Assembly (NCBI GenBank): GCA_011947345.1
Contig: JAAVTG010000538.1
Location: 310,001-374,000 of the forward strand
Direction of reading: 5' to 3'
DNA length: 64,000 nt
Source: Phytophthora quininea
Taxonomy: Eukaryota; Oomycota; Peronosporomycetes; Peronosporales; Peronosporaceae
In this document: positions 8,699-19,056 of the stretch, piece by piece
Position numbering within the stretch: the first letter of the stretch is position 1
Layout: every line of letters starts with the position of its first letter
Translations under genes and position numbers: made by a program
Notes under the pieces: model-generated
What the model saw: the letters and a program-made list of their open reading frames with translations, nothing else
The model's database searches: none
What the model was told of the DNA's origin: nothing

Positions 8699-11600
8699 GT
8701 AAGTGGAGAAATCCCCAGCCGGTGGTGACGGAAGAGATGGAGGTGACGACAAGAACCAAGGAACGACAGGTGGTCCCCGCAGTACCGACAACATCGCAGC
8801 TCCGGGCCGAGGATGAACGACTGGTAACAACGGAGACGGCGGCAGTTGTGGAGCCTGCGGCTGTGGCGACGGTAAGGACGGTGTCGACCGTGACCTCGGG
8901 AATGGAAGAGGAACAAAACGATCGGACCGGTGAGACGGTGGAGACGGAAGTACCCGGTGGCGGTGTACGGAGTCGAGTTGATGAAAGTACGGTGGATGGA
9001 AGTGTCAGTGTGGACGAAGAGGCGAAGGAATCGGAGCCAAGAGTGGCTTCGATACGGGCAGTTGTCGGCGCAGTAATTGATCAAGAGCTGGCTGACAAGG
9101 ACGCTGAACGTGCGCAGCGTTATGTCGCTACGACTCGGCCCGACATCACGTCAAGACGCTATGGCCACGATCCTATGAAGGTGGCGCGGCAGTGGCTGGC
9201 CCGTGGTGAACTCGTGACCGGTGGCTTGTCAACTGGGGAAGGCGACAGCCAGACACCTGACGGAGGTGTTGTGTTGACTGGGGAAGGCGACGGCCGCCAG
9301 GACGGAGGTGTTGTGTTGACTGGGGAAAGCGACGGACGCCAGGACGCGGCTGCAATGATGGAGCTTGGTGACGAGCTCACCGACGCGATGATGACGATGA
9401 TCGGCAGCGTGACGAAAGTTAGAGCCGCTATGAAGCGCCAGCAACGACAGCTCAAGCGCCAGCGCCGAGAAAAAGCAGCAGCCAAGCAACGAGGCCCAGT
9501 GCCCCTGACCGACGAGAATGTGGACGATGTGGTTGCAGAGCTGGAGGCGGAACGCCTAGAACGACGACGACGTCTGGCCGAGCAGGCACAGCTCGAGGCC
9601 GACGCACGACGACAAGTCGGAGGTGGAACGCTTATGGTGCACGGACGACGTGGCACGGGAGCTCGAGTGAGCTTACTCCAGCGGCGAGTGACTGCCCTAG
9701 AAGTTGATGGTAACGGCGACAGCGGTCAAGTAATCTCGGTGGCTGCAGAAGACGGTTTGCCGACGGCGACCATGTTGGTGGACGACGGCTACCATGCCGT
9801 AAATCTGGACAGTTGCGCACGGTATTCGGTGGCCGGAACGGCGTGGATGATGAGAGGCGATCGCTCTCGTGAGGTTGCCCCTGTAAACTTTGTTGAGGGC
9901 ATCGGTGGTTTGCTGTTGGATGTGCTCGGGGTGTGGAACTTTGAGATGGTGAACGTCTACGGGCAGAAGGTGTCGATCAAGGCGTGTATTGTGCGCGGTT
10001 GCACGGAGGAGTTTCTGGTGGGAGTCGACTTCATGAGCAAGCATCGTGCAGTCCTCGACTTTGACACCAACGAAGTGCGCTACCAGGAGCGGCGACAACA
10101 GATCGTTATCCCGTTCAGGACCGACGCCGACGGTGAGGAGCAGAAGGTAGCGCCCGTGAGGCTGACTAGACGCTCGCATTTCTCGCACAGAACAGTGGTC
10201 CCAGTAGAAGTTGCCGTAAGTGCACCCGACGGCGAGACGGGTATTTTCGTGCCGCATTCCAGCAGCGGCATGGTGATGTTGGCGACAACGTTGGCGACGG
10301 CGCAGCACGGTAAGGTGATGGTGCCAGCCATTCACATCGGCGGTGGCAGACTGACACTACCCTCGAAGAAACTGTTGGGCGCATGGATTCCGGTCGACAA
10401 GGACATCGAGGTGTTGGAGATGAACGGTGAGCTCGAGCCGAAACGTCTTGAGGAGTGGCTTGCGGAACTAGGCGACTGTGTGACTCCGCTAGAGAACGAA
10501 GAGGAGGTCCAGATCGACACGGAAGACGACAATACACGACAGTTGATGCTCAAGTTGCTGAGGGCTTACAGATCAGTGACCATTAACACGGGAGACTGTC
10601 CACCGGCGACAGCTCTACCAGTCGAACACCATATCGACACTGGAGATGCGGCACCACTGATGATGAGGCGACGACGCCATGCGCAGACAGAAGATGCCAT
10701 CATTGAGGAGAACGTGAGCAAGATGTTGAGCTCTGGCGTAATTGAAGAAGGAAACGGCGCCTGGGGATTTCCTGTTGTCTTGGTCAGGAAGAAGGACGGT
10801 GAAGTGCGTTTTTGTGTCGACTACAGGGCGTTAAACGGCATCACGAAGAAAGACGTCTATCCGTTGCCGCGGATTGACGAGACGCTGGATGCATTGGGCG
10901 GAGCCATGTTGTTTACTACGCTAGATCTCCGGGCAGGATATTGGCAGATTAGAGTCGCTGAACAAGACCGTGATAAAACCGCTTTCACTACTAAGATGGG
11001 GTTGTACCGGTTTTTAAGGATGCCTTTCGGCTTGATGAACGCGCCGTCGACTTTCCAACGCATGATGAATGGAGTGCTCCGTGGACTCAACTGGCTGACT
11101 TGCCTAGTCTACCTTGACGACATAGTCATTTTTACACGAGGCGGTGTGGAACGACATGTGGTAGAAGTAGCTACAGTGCTTGAACGGTTGCAGACGGCAG
11201 GATTGACGCTCAAACTCAAGAAGTGTCACTTTGCCGCTGAATCTATGGAATATCTCGGGCATGAATTGAGTCGTGATGGCGTACGTCCCGTGCAAAGGCT
11301 GATCACAGCCGTAGCCGACTTCAAAAGGCCTGAAAATGATAAAGGCGTTCGCAGTTTTGTACATCTCGCTGGGTATTATCGAAAATTTATTCAGGGCTTT
11401 GGAACGATTGCAGCGCCGCTCACGAAGTTGTTGAGGAAGGACGTAGAATGGCAGTGGACTGATGAACAAGAACGAGCATTTGTCCAGTTGAAGCAGGCCT
11501 TGACACAGAAGCCGTTGCTTATCTACCCCGATTTCGCACACCCTTTTCGGCTGGTAACGGACGCTAGTCAAGTTGGGCTTGGCGCTTGCTTGATGCAGGA

Positions 11601-14600
11601 CCACGGAAGAGGCTGGCAACCCATAGCCTACGCCAGCAAAGTGAACAGCAGAACGGAGTCGAACTACACAATCACCGAATTGGAGTGCTTGGCGGTAATT
11701 TGGTCGATTAAATTATTCAGGCCGTATCTGTACGGCCGCGCCTTCACCATAGTCACAGACCACGTGGCCCTGAAATGGTTGATGACAAGCACTAGTCTGA
11801 CCGGGAGACTGCACCGTTGGGCTCTAACGCTGCAGGAGTACGAGTTTTCGATTGTGTATCGTCCGGGGAATACTAACGTAGTCGCTGATGCTCTCTCACG
11901 AGCACCCGTGGCAGCACTGATGGCCATTGGGGAGGTCCGGGAGCAAGACTCGCGTGGTACGTGGCAGCAGACAGAAGTACAGGTGGGCACTGAAGACGCA
12001 AGAACGCCTGGTGACCTCGCGGCAGTAAAGACAACAGGTGCAACAGCTCTGGTCGAGGACGACATGACCCGCGCCATGCCCGTCAACTCTGCCACAGCAG
12101 CATCCCTAGCCGTCACGATAACAGCAGCACCTCGGACGATGGCAGTGACGGCGGCAGCAGTAACATGTGAGACTGCTGTCTCGGAAGGAACCACGAGGAC
12201 GGGAACAGCAAGATCAGACTTCCCGGCTAGACGACAGTACCGGTGCTTCGTGGCAAGTGATGGCGGCCAGCAGCACGACGGTAACACGATGGCAGGCGAT
12301 GGAGACACGACGATGTGTACCGAAGTCGTGGACGACGGGAACGCACGGCCAACCGTTCAGGCCGCGGCGGAGCAGGAGACGCCGACAGCGGTGACAATCT
12401 TGACGACAGGTGCCACGACAGCTCAGAATGCAGCAACCGGTGCAGCAGCAGTTGAAGCAGACGTCTGGACACCTGAAGCACTGGTGAGGCCGACGGTGGA
12501 GGCTACGACTCGGCAACGGGTGAACAGCACGTTGAGGCAGCCAGGTGACGCGCAAGAGGATCATAAGCTGGTAATGATGTTGGGAACAGTTGGTCAGGCG
12601 GTGGAGACGGCATCAGAACGGATAAGATCGCGAGGGACACAGACCCGTAACGCTGGCGGCAACGGAGACGGTCCGCCGGCACTAGTGTTCCCGGTGACGA
12701 GGTCACAGACGCAGCGACAAGTAGCAGCGGCGACGGCAGCCACTGGCAAAGCCGCTACTTCGACGGCGCTCGAGACGAACAGGAATACGACGACGTTGCA
12801 ATCGAACTTGAGGACGGCGAGGCCGCAAGGTGATGGCCCCAGTGTGGCGGTATCGGCGAACGACGGTGCTAACACGCGAGATGCTGGTCGGCCGCGACGC
12901 CAGGTAACGTGGGAGGCGCCATTGGAAGATGTACGTGTACTACCGGCAGTTGAACGAGTTGTAGACACGTCAGCAGCAGCACACGCGGAAGCAGCAGCAG
13001 TCGACGCGGGCAATAGGGCCTCGAAGACAATGCATCCCCGTGGGCAGCGCCGCGGCGCCAAGGAGAAGACTGGCCAGCAGAAGCCAGCGAGTCGCGGTGG
13101 CGGTGAAGAACGACGTCCAGTCGAAACAACGGCGAAGAAGCCCGTGGCTACGACCGGCAAGCGTCGCCTCGGACAGACACGGCCAGGGGCAGTGAAGAAA
13201 CCCCGAAGGGTGATGAACGATGGTGAAGCTAGCATGAAGACGACGACGAAGTCGACGAGAGTGCCTGGTAGCATGGCAAGGTCGATGGCCGATGGTGCTG
13301 TGAATGGTGTCGAAAACGAAGAGCTGGTACCTGACGTTGAAACGACGCTGCAGTTGACGGATGAGGAGTTGATAACAGCCCAGGAACACAGCAAGATGAC
13401 GCGAAAGCTGCTCCAGGCCGGCGTGTATCAAGGGAAGAAAGTAGAGCGTGTGCACGAACTTGTGATCATCCACACTGCGAAAGGACGGCGCGTGCTGTTG
13501 CCGCCCTCGCTGTGGGCAATAGTTCTCAAAGAACTACATGGCTCGATATGGGGAGGTCATCTCAAGGAGACGCACACGTACGCTCGAGTGGTGCAGGTGT
13601 ATTGGTGGCCGGGATTGAGACGCGCAGTTAGACGATGGGTACGCGGGTGCCAAGAATGCGGTAGTCGCAAGGCGAGACCACGGCAGGTGGTGCCGCCGTT
13701 GCGCAGCATCCGTGGCGGTGATGTCGGAGATAGATGGGCCCTTGATGTGGCCGGCCCATTTCCGGTGGCGAACGGAGGTGAGAGATACGTTATTGCCGCG
13801 GTTGAGTACGTGACGAGGTATGCCGTTGCAACAAGCGTGGTTGAGCACACGGCAGAGGCGGTGGCAAAGTTCTTAATGCAGGAAGTTGTCTTACGTTTTG
13901 GAGTCTTTCGTGAGTTGTTGACTGACGGCGCACCCGAGATGACGGGCCACGTTATTGAGCTGTTGGTGGAGATGCTTCAGGCGAGGCAGACTAATCCAGT
14001 TCCCTATCGACCGCAGTTTATTGGCCTGGTCGAGCGATTTAATCGCACCTGGAAGGACTGTGTGGCCACGATGATGCAAGACGAGCAACAGCGTGACTGG
14101 GAGTTGTTTGTGAGGTTCGCAGTGTACGCGTACAATTCCGCGCGCCATACCACAGTAGCTCTGTCGCCGAACGAGCTTATGCTTGGTCGTAAACTACGTA
14201 CCCCGAACGAACTACTACGACGTACTGAAGTGTCAGAAGCAGGTGATCTAGCAGAGTACCAGGAACAGTTGATACGTGCAATGGAAAAGAGTCGAGAATG
14301 TACCGAGAAGGCCCGTGTGAAGGAGCAGCGAAGGCAAGCTAAGTATTATGACCGCAGAGGACGGCAAGATCGAGTGTTCCAGCCAGGTAACAGAGTCTGG
14401 GTGCTGAATCCACCCAGGGGTCCAAAAGCTACGAAATTTGTGCACCAGTGGATGGGGCCAATGAAGGTCGTCGAACCGGCCGGATACGACAATTTCTTGT
14501 TGAAGCGCGAGGACAGAACAGGGCAACCCGAGCTAATGATAGCACACGTTTCCTTTATGCTGAGCTACCATTTTCCGAGCCCATTACTACAGCAGGCAGC

Positions 14601-14988
14601 AGACGATATAATTGAGCAGCTCCAGGATGAAGATCAAGTCAGCAGTGACATTACGCATGGGGAGACGGCACGGGCGACTATACGAACAGCGGCAGCATGC
14701 CCTATTGCAGCCCCGGCACGAGCAACTGATGACAGAAACAGCGGCGCAAATGGAGACACGGAACAACCCGGTAGCTCGAACACGCGAGTGGTGGAGTTGC
14801 GTCGTCGACGAAGAAGGAATAAAGCAGGGCAGTATATCCTCGAGTACGAGCTGCAGCGTCAGGACGGCAGTTGGTGGAACGTCAACGGCAAGTTACAGGA
14901 AACTCGATGGGTTGGAGTTGATGAGTACGACCGATGGTTTGACGGCGACCGGGTGGTGGAAACCCCGGTTGTTGGGGAAGTCGTGTAA
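8662..14988 (+). CDS. pol: Pol polyprotein of the Gypsy element
   Basis: The pol frame is open through the gag end and needs no start of its own; a GTG at 8722 numbers 2,088 residues. With that numbering, the retropepsin-like protease is around 355-460 with D363-S-C in place of the usual D-S/T-G. Reverse transcriptase is about 640-860 with Y797-L-D-D. RNase H begins 'LVTDASQVGLGACLM' and includes 'TELECLAVIWSI'. A long Ala/Thr/Arg-rich spacer covers about 1070-1550. Integrase has an HHCC zinc region ('GGHLKETHTYARVV...CQECG') and a core with D1675, D1735 and E1771, an exact D-x35-E. The last 60 residues are basic, then Trp-rich. The stop codon is bases 3-5 of the 3' LTR. Expression is by -1 frameshift from gag. 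Confidence 0.95.
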   Translation, partial: RRAGVAEGSLRPRKWRNPQPVVTEEMEVTTRTKERQVVPAVPTTSQLRAEDERLVTTETAAVVEPAAVATVRTVSTVTSGMEEEQNDRTGETVETEVPGGGVRSRVDESTVDGSVSVDEEAKESEPRVASIRAVVGAVIDQELADKDAERAQRYVATTRPDITSRRYGHDPMKVARQWLARGELVTGGLSTGEGDSQTPDGGVVLTGEGDGRQDGGVVLTGESDGRQDAAAMMELGDELTDAMMTMIGSVTKVRAAMKRQQRQLKRQRREKAAAKQRGPVPLTDENVDDVVAELEAERLERRRRLAEQAQLEADARRQVGGGTLMVHGRRGTGARVSLLQRRVTALEVDGNGDSGQVISVAAEDGLPTATMLVDDGYHAVNLDSCARYSVAGTAWMMRGDRSREVAPVNFVEGIGGLLLDVLGVWNFEMVNVYGQKVSIKACIVRGCTEEFLVGVDFMSKHRAVLDFDTNEVRYQERRQQIVIPFRTDADGEEQKVAPVRLTRRSHFSHRTVVPVEVAVSAPDGETGIFVPHSSSGMVMLATTLATAQHGKVMVPAIHIGGGRLTLPSKKLLGAWIPVDKDIEVLEMNGELEPKRLEEWLAELGDCVTPLENEEEVQIDTEDDNTRQLMLKLLRAYRSVTINTGDCPPATALPVEHHIDTGDAAPLMMRRRRHAQTEDAIIEENVSKMLSSGVIEEGNGAWGFPVVLVRKKDGEVRFCVDYRALNGITKKDVYPLPRIDETLDALGGAMLFTTLDLRAGYWQIRVAEQDRDKTAFTTKMGLYRFLRMPFGLMNAPSTFQRMMNGVLRGLNWLTCLVYLDDIVIFTRGGVERHVVEVATVLERLQTAGLTLKLKKCHFAAESMEYLGHELSRDGVRPVQRLITAVADFKRPENDKGVRSFVHLAGYYRKFIQGFGTIAAPLTKLLRKDVEWQWTDEQERAFVQLKQALTQKPLLIYPDFAHPFRLVTDASQVGLGACLMQDHGRGWQPIAYASKVNSRTESNYTITELECLAVIWSIKLFRPYLYGRAFTIVTDHVALKWLMTSTSLTGRLHRWALTLQEYEFSIVYRPGNTNVVADALSRAPVAALMAIGEVREQDSRGTWQQTEVQVGTEDARTPGDLAAVKTTGATALVEDDMTRAMPVNSATAASLAVTITAAPRTMAVTAAAVTCETAVSEGTTRTGTARSDFPARRQYRCFVASDGGQQHDGNTMAGDGDTTMCTEVVDDGNARPTVQAAAEQETPTAVTILTTGATTAQNAATGAAAVEADVWTPEALVRPTVEATTRQRVNSTLRQPGDAQEDHKLVMMLGTVGQAVETASERIRSRGTQTRNAGGNGDGPPALVFPVTRSQTQRQVAAATAATGKAATSTALETNRNTTTLQSNLRTARPQGDGPSVAVSANDGANTRDAGRPRRQVTWEAPLEDVRVLPAVERVVDTSAAAHAEAAAVDAGNRASKTMHPRGQRRGAKEKTGQQKPASRGGGEERRPVETTAKKPVATTGKRRLGQTRPGAVKKPRRVMNDGEASMKTTTKSTRVPGSMARSMADGAVNGVENEELVPDVETTLQLTDEELITAQEHSKMTRKLLQAGVYQGKKVERVHELVIIHTAKGRRVLLPPSLWAIVLKELHGSIWGGHLKETHTYARVVQVYWWPGLRRAVRRWVRGCQECGSRKARPRQVVPPLRSIRGGDVGDRWALDVAGPFPVANGGERYVIAAVEYVTRYAVATSVVEHTAEAVAKFLMQEVVLRFGVFRELLTDGAPEMTGHVIELLVEMLQARQTNPVPYRPQFIGLVERFNRTWKDCVATMMQDEQQRDWELFVRFAVYAYNSARHTTVALSPNELMLGRKLRTPNELLRRTEVSEAGDLAEYQEQLIRAMEKSRECTEKARVKEQRRQAKYYDRRGRQDRVFQPGNRVWVLNPPRGPKATKFVHQWMGPMKVVEPAGYDNFLLKREDRTGQPELMIAHVSFMLSYHFPSPLLQQAADDIIEQLQDEDQVSSDITHGETARATIRTAAACPIAAPARATDDRNSGANGDTEQPGSSNTRVVELRRRRRRNKAGQYILEYELQRQDGSWWNVNGKLQETRWVGVDEYDRWFDGDRVVETPVVGEVV

Positions 14989-15948
14989 TGAGGCGCTTGA
15001 AGCTGATGACGGCACCCCGCGCACTGGTGATGACGCTACCAGTGGTGAGCAGCCGTCTCAGATCGCAGTGGGGCACCATTTTAACACGGATGCACCAATG
15101 AGCACGCGCTGCAGTAGGACAGGCGGCGAAGCACAGCCGTATCACGAAGATGTGGCTTTGGCTACGTTGAAGCTGGCGCAGAGCGGGCCGAACGAGTGGC
15201 CGCGAAGGTCCCACGAGCAGAGCAATGGGTGCACGAGCACTTCTGGCCGTCGCGCTCGACGAGAGAGAGCAGTCACTCTGGAATTCGCCGCGGAGGACGC
15301 AGACGACGGGCAGGAACTCGCCACAGAGGGCGCAACCGACGACAGACGGAGTTGCCAGGCCAGGGAGAGCAGTCGGACGGATCGTACGAGAGTAGGTAGC
15401 ACAGGTCGAAGGACAGGTGCAGGAGTTGAGGACCGGCAGGCACCGCTAGCCGCCGTGTTCACGTTGCAAAGGCCCAGTTGGCACCGCTAGCCGCTGTGGT
15501 CACGTTGCTGAAGGCCCAGTTGGCACCGCTAGCCGCTGTGGTCACGTTGCAGAGGACCAGTGGCGCAGTCAGTCACTGTGTTCACGTTGTTGAAGGGCGA
15601 CGCTCGACGGAGGGTCTGCTCACGTTGCTGGAGGACCAGCGGCGACGGTCGTTGTGTTCACGCTAGGACCAGCCACAGGGGCTGTGTTCACGTTGAAGGA
15701 GAGAACGGTGAGGACCAGCCGGACAGGTGCTGTGTTCACGAAGTAAGGCAGTTCGCACGGAGGCAGCGACAGCCGACAAAGTAATACAATTTGGTGGAAA
15801 CACCGGCGCAGGGATAGCAGTTAGCTCCCTGTCGTCCAGTTGTGTGCAAGTTGAAGTTAGTGACGGACGGCCCATCGGAACCAACGCAGGGTCAGCACAC
15901 GAGCTAGCGGCTACTCCAGGAACGGGAGGACCTCAAGAGTTCATTACA
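14984..15948 (+). repeat. 3' LTR of the Gypsy element
   Basis: 965 bp, the same length as the 5' LTR and matching it wherever I compared the two. It supplies the pol stop codon (14986-14988). It ends TCATTACA and is followed by the target duplication acac. A minus-strand frame from the adjoining GPGPEV pseudogene terminates inside it at 15944-15946. Confidence 0.95.
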
Positions 15949-16126
15949 ACACGATCATTCGTGCACAATTCGTCGAGCGTCGAAGTATCTCGAGTATCGC
16001 ATCCGCTTCCGATTTGTTCATGATCACTTCAGGACCTGGGCCGAGGTTGAGTTCGCCGTCCGCATTGATACTGCTGGTAGCGACTGCAGCGACGACAGTT
16101 CCGGCAAGTGCGAGAACGAACTTCAT
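15949..16126 (-). pseudogene. GPGPEV small secreted protein, 5' half, cut by the Gypsy LTR
   Basis: The minus strand has an ATG at 16124-16126 and a signal peptide MKFVLALAGTVVAAVATSS nearly identical to that of the intact gene at 49828. 'LGPGPEVIMNKSEADA' follows. A 2-nt deletion then shifts the frame in the LFKRYFDA segment, and the LTR junction at 15949 ends the homology. The second half of the same gene lies next door on the opposite strand (16166-16300), so the locus was also inverted internally. Confidence 0.8.
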
Positions 16127-16165
16127 CTGTGAGTTTTGTTTGGGAAGGTGGAGTGAGAACATTGA

Positions 16166-16300
16166 ATGAGTCAAAATTTGACCAATGAGTCCCTCTACCT
16201 TGGTCCCGGCCCGGAAGTGATGCCCAAGTCGGATGCACTTTCAAGAAGTATTTCGAAGTCATGGGACAGAAATACAGCAGTGGCAGTGCTGCCAATTAAC
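16166..16300 (+). pseudogene. GPGPEV small secreted protein, 3' half, inverted
   Basis: On the plus strand the frame 'SQNLTNESLYLGPGPEV' matches residues 53-69 of the intact protein at 49828-50124, followed by a decayed NKS..DAL segment. The DNA match continues through the segment for the final 'MGQKY.SGSAA' residues. A deletion after the GPGPEV motif shifts the frame. It abuts the 5' half, which runs the other way, with the breakpoint at about 16165. Confidence 0.75.
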
Positions 16301-18851
16301 CAAATACGGCATCGCAGTTGGTTCGGGCCAGGTTTTCGGTGTTGCCACTACATTCCTAAGGTATCTCTCTCTCTTCTGTCCCTTTCTTCTTGAGCTGAAA
16401 AGCAACTGCATCCGCTGTCTCCGTAACCAATACCACCCTGTCCTCCGGAAGCGCAAGTAGCTTGCATCTAAAAGCTAAAATCACCCTCGCCACCTTCGTT
16501 GGCATCGTCAAAATCAACTCCTAGACTCCCTCCACTGAAGTAAATTATCTTAGGAATAGCAGCGAATGCGAAAATGTTGCTTAGGGCATCCGCATCCAAT
16601 TTGCAGCCCACCGATTACGACCGACTCTTGCTGTTCGTTGCCGGTCTGCCGAATGCCAGAACACTCAGAAGCGCATTCTTGCATTCAATAGGGAACGGCT
16701 TCGACATTTGGTTGGCAGGGTCTCGGCATTCGATCTTGAAAGTCTCAAGATGTAAGCGATGTTGTAGCGAGAAGTATCTCAAAGTACTCCAACGAGCGAT
16801 TAGTCTCCAGCATCAACAAAAGTGCAGCCACTTCGTCGGCAAAATTTGGAGTGTCGTACTGTCCCCAACCAGCTCCCCATCCATCCCAAGGCTTGTTGAG
16901 TCGCACACGCAGTCGGCGCAAGCATTTCAAAGGGGTAGGTAGAGTCGCTCAAATATCTCGAATGCGAAGTGGCATCGTGCCAATGAATTCTGCTCAAGGG
17001 GCTATCAGTACTTGACCTGTACTCGCATAAATCAAAGAACGCGTCAACCAGACCGCAGCAGAGTGACAGCCCCTCGAGCATAGGACAGCGTTCCAGGATT
17101 GTGCTCTCCCCAATATCATCTCTTAGTCCATCGAGCGATAATGACTTCAGCGACGACTAGCTGACAGAAAAAGCGGTAAACCATCAGTAGTACCTCTTGG
17201 TGTTCTATCAAAACCAAGTGTCAGCTATGTAATACCACGAGAGCTGTTTGGCTCTGGAGTTGTACGAAACTCCAAATGTCGGCGCTGTTCTTGGCACTCG
17301 CTGAAGCCAGGGACAGCAACATCCACCCACTCCGTAGTATCATCGTCACTGAGCGTCCAAACCGGCTGTGGTTCTCGGAAAGTTAAAAGGCTGGAATCCT
17401 CAATAACGTCAAAATCTTCAGTGATTTCCCACCGAATTGGGGCCCCAGCTTTCAAAATTACATCGCGGCTTGCCACCAACCCCCAACAATTCACGAATGT
17501 TTCTCCTTTAGGGTGGTCCGCATGTACGACTCTGCAAAAGATTTCCGTACACTCCAACGATAAGCTTTCAGCATGAGTTAGTGCGAACAATGTCAGCGAT
17601 GAATTCGGGCGAGCACGCATCGAAAACAATCCATACACGATCCAGTTCCACCACGTGAAATTATCCTCAAATTGCCTGTTGTACAGCATCATCGTGAGAT
17701 GAGTTGTCAACTGGTTTACAATCTGCGCCAAATCCATCAATTCAAATGTAGTGATTCGCAAGAGGTGCTGCCAGTCCAGCACTACCGAGCCGGTCTGAGT
17801 CGTTGGGGTGGTGTTGGTGCAGCAGCGGCGACTCCTCCATCATCCGTCCCCACCAAAGAATAATTGGTTACTTCACGACTACGACGACTCGCACTGAACA
17901 AACATCTCATGGCCTGACCGAACCATTTCCTATCGTTGTTTAAATCTCCAGAATCGTTCCAATCCAGCGTCGCTCGAAGGGATATCTCTGAAAACCAAAG
18001 CTTCTGGTCAATCAGATTCTCGAATGTATCAGCCAGTTCAGGGTAGCCAGTGATCCCGTCCAAGTCTGCGACCATAGGTTTCAGTATGAAGGTACATCGC
18101 AGAGTTCCCGGTGCAATATTTTGTTGTTCCACGCCGTCCCACATTGCTCAGATCGCTTGATCGGCTTCCAGTACATTCTGCAAAACCCTCGGATCTCCTT
18201 CCTGGTATGTGCCCGTGTCTGGGTAATACATTTGCACTCGAATGATAGCATCATCTCCACTGCCTCCTTTGTTTAGGTTCATATCCAACGCTGCAGTCTT
18301 CGCCAACGCTGCCACGTATTCTTAAGAAGGTTACGTTCTATGGTTGGGGTGACAGAAGAGCACCGAACCTCGTTTTTGGTGGTGTTCTCCACACCTTCTC
18401 AAGTCTTCATCTGGACCTATTAGCAATAAAAAGTCTCGTTCGTATTGAGCTTCTTCTTCGTGGCTCAGATCCACTCCACAGTGTTCCACTAGTAAATTTC
18501 CAGGCTATTTGACTCACATGAGCCACAGCCGCCAGCAGAGCCGACGCTTCTCCAAACTAAGAAAATTGCTCTGGAAGTTCACCCCTTGAGGCACTGCTAG
18601 CTCGGATTCCACGTCTTCCAGTGTCTTGTCGTCCATCCCTTCACTGCGCCTTGGTAACGACACTTCCAGGCGGTGTTTCTGGAGACTCCAAACCTCTCAG
18701 CCGCGTTGCACTGCTCTGTACTCGATGTAGTCGTAGAGAAGCTCGCACCAGGGCGCCAAGAAGCCCCAGTGCTGCTCCATTCTCTCCGAATGTGCAGCTT
18801 CAACGAAATATCAGATTGTGGAGTAATAACTATTTTTGCCAACAGTGACAT
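16300..18851 (-). pseudogene. Diverged LRR-like family pseudogene
   Basis: This is a distant relative of the genes at 1513-3191 and 61824-62877. Shared landmarks on the minus strand are 'MWDGVEQQNIAPGTLRCTFI' (18144), 'WWNWIVYGLFSMRAR', 'LTHAESLSLECTEIFCRVV', 'GAPIRWEITEDFDVIEDSSL' and the C-terminal 'MKCLRRLRVRLNKPWDGWG' (16930). The N-terminal relic at 18597-18851 corresponds to 3680-3830. Several frameshifts occur, and an Ala/Pro-rich insertion of roughly 100 bp near 17790-17880 splits the Leu-rich region. No intact product is possible. Function unknown. Confidence 0.6.
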
Positions 18852-18989
18852 TCATCCTAGCAATTCACAAATTCGTAAGTCCTGGCTCAGGAGAACTAAT
18901 GGATTATATTCTGTGCATTAGACTATTCACGTGTCAATTGAAGATAATGCACATTTTACCGTGCTGTTCGACGTAATGAAGGCGAAGCG

Positions 18990-19040
18990 TCAAGCAAAAT
19001 GCGTTCGTTCTCTCATTTCGGAATTCGTCACGTCCTCAGC
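18990..19040 (+). promoter_or_regulatory. Initiator-like element of the Kazal gene
   Basis: 'CTCATTTCGGAATTC' at about 19013-19027 lies about 30 nt before the ATG at 19057. It resembles the oomycete initiator with one C-to-G change. The same element is found before the related Kazal relic at 48966, and a similar CATTCTCGAATTC lies upstream of the 52-residue peptide gene at 21189. Confidence 0.4.
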
Positions 19041-19056
19041 GCTCCACCCCAACACG

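Larger units (their letters stand above)
5560..15948 (+). mobile_element. Complete Ty3/Gypsy LTR retrotransposon (10,389 bp)
   Basis: Two 965-bp LTRs (5560-6524 and 14984-15948) begin TGTAATGA and end TCATTACA, forming 8-bp terminal inverted repeats. The bases just outside give a 4-bp target duplication, acac (5556-5559 and 15949-15952). Between them lie gag (6524-8677) and one long pol frame (to 14988) in the order protease, reverse transcriptase, RNase H, integrase, which is diagnostic for Ty3/Gypsy. A tgg starting at 6525 directly after the LTR fits a primer-binding site, and a short purine run (ggggaag, 14974-14980) precedes the 3' LTR. LTRs of the same length with no difference noticed by eye, plus intact frames, point to a recent and possibly active insertion. 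Confidence 0.96.

Noticed and set aside
12594..13394. 266-codon open frame on the minus strand within pol
   Set aside because: It lies antisense to a low-complexity part of an intact pol frame, is Ser/Thr/Val-rich without domains, and is explained by skewed codon composition.
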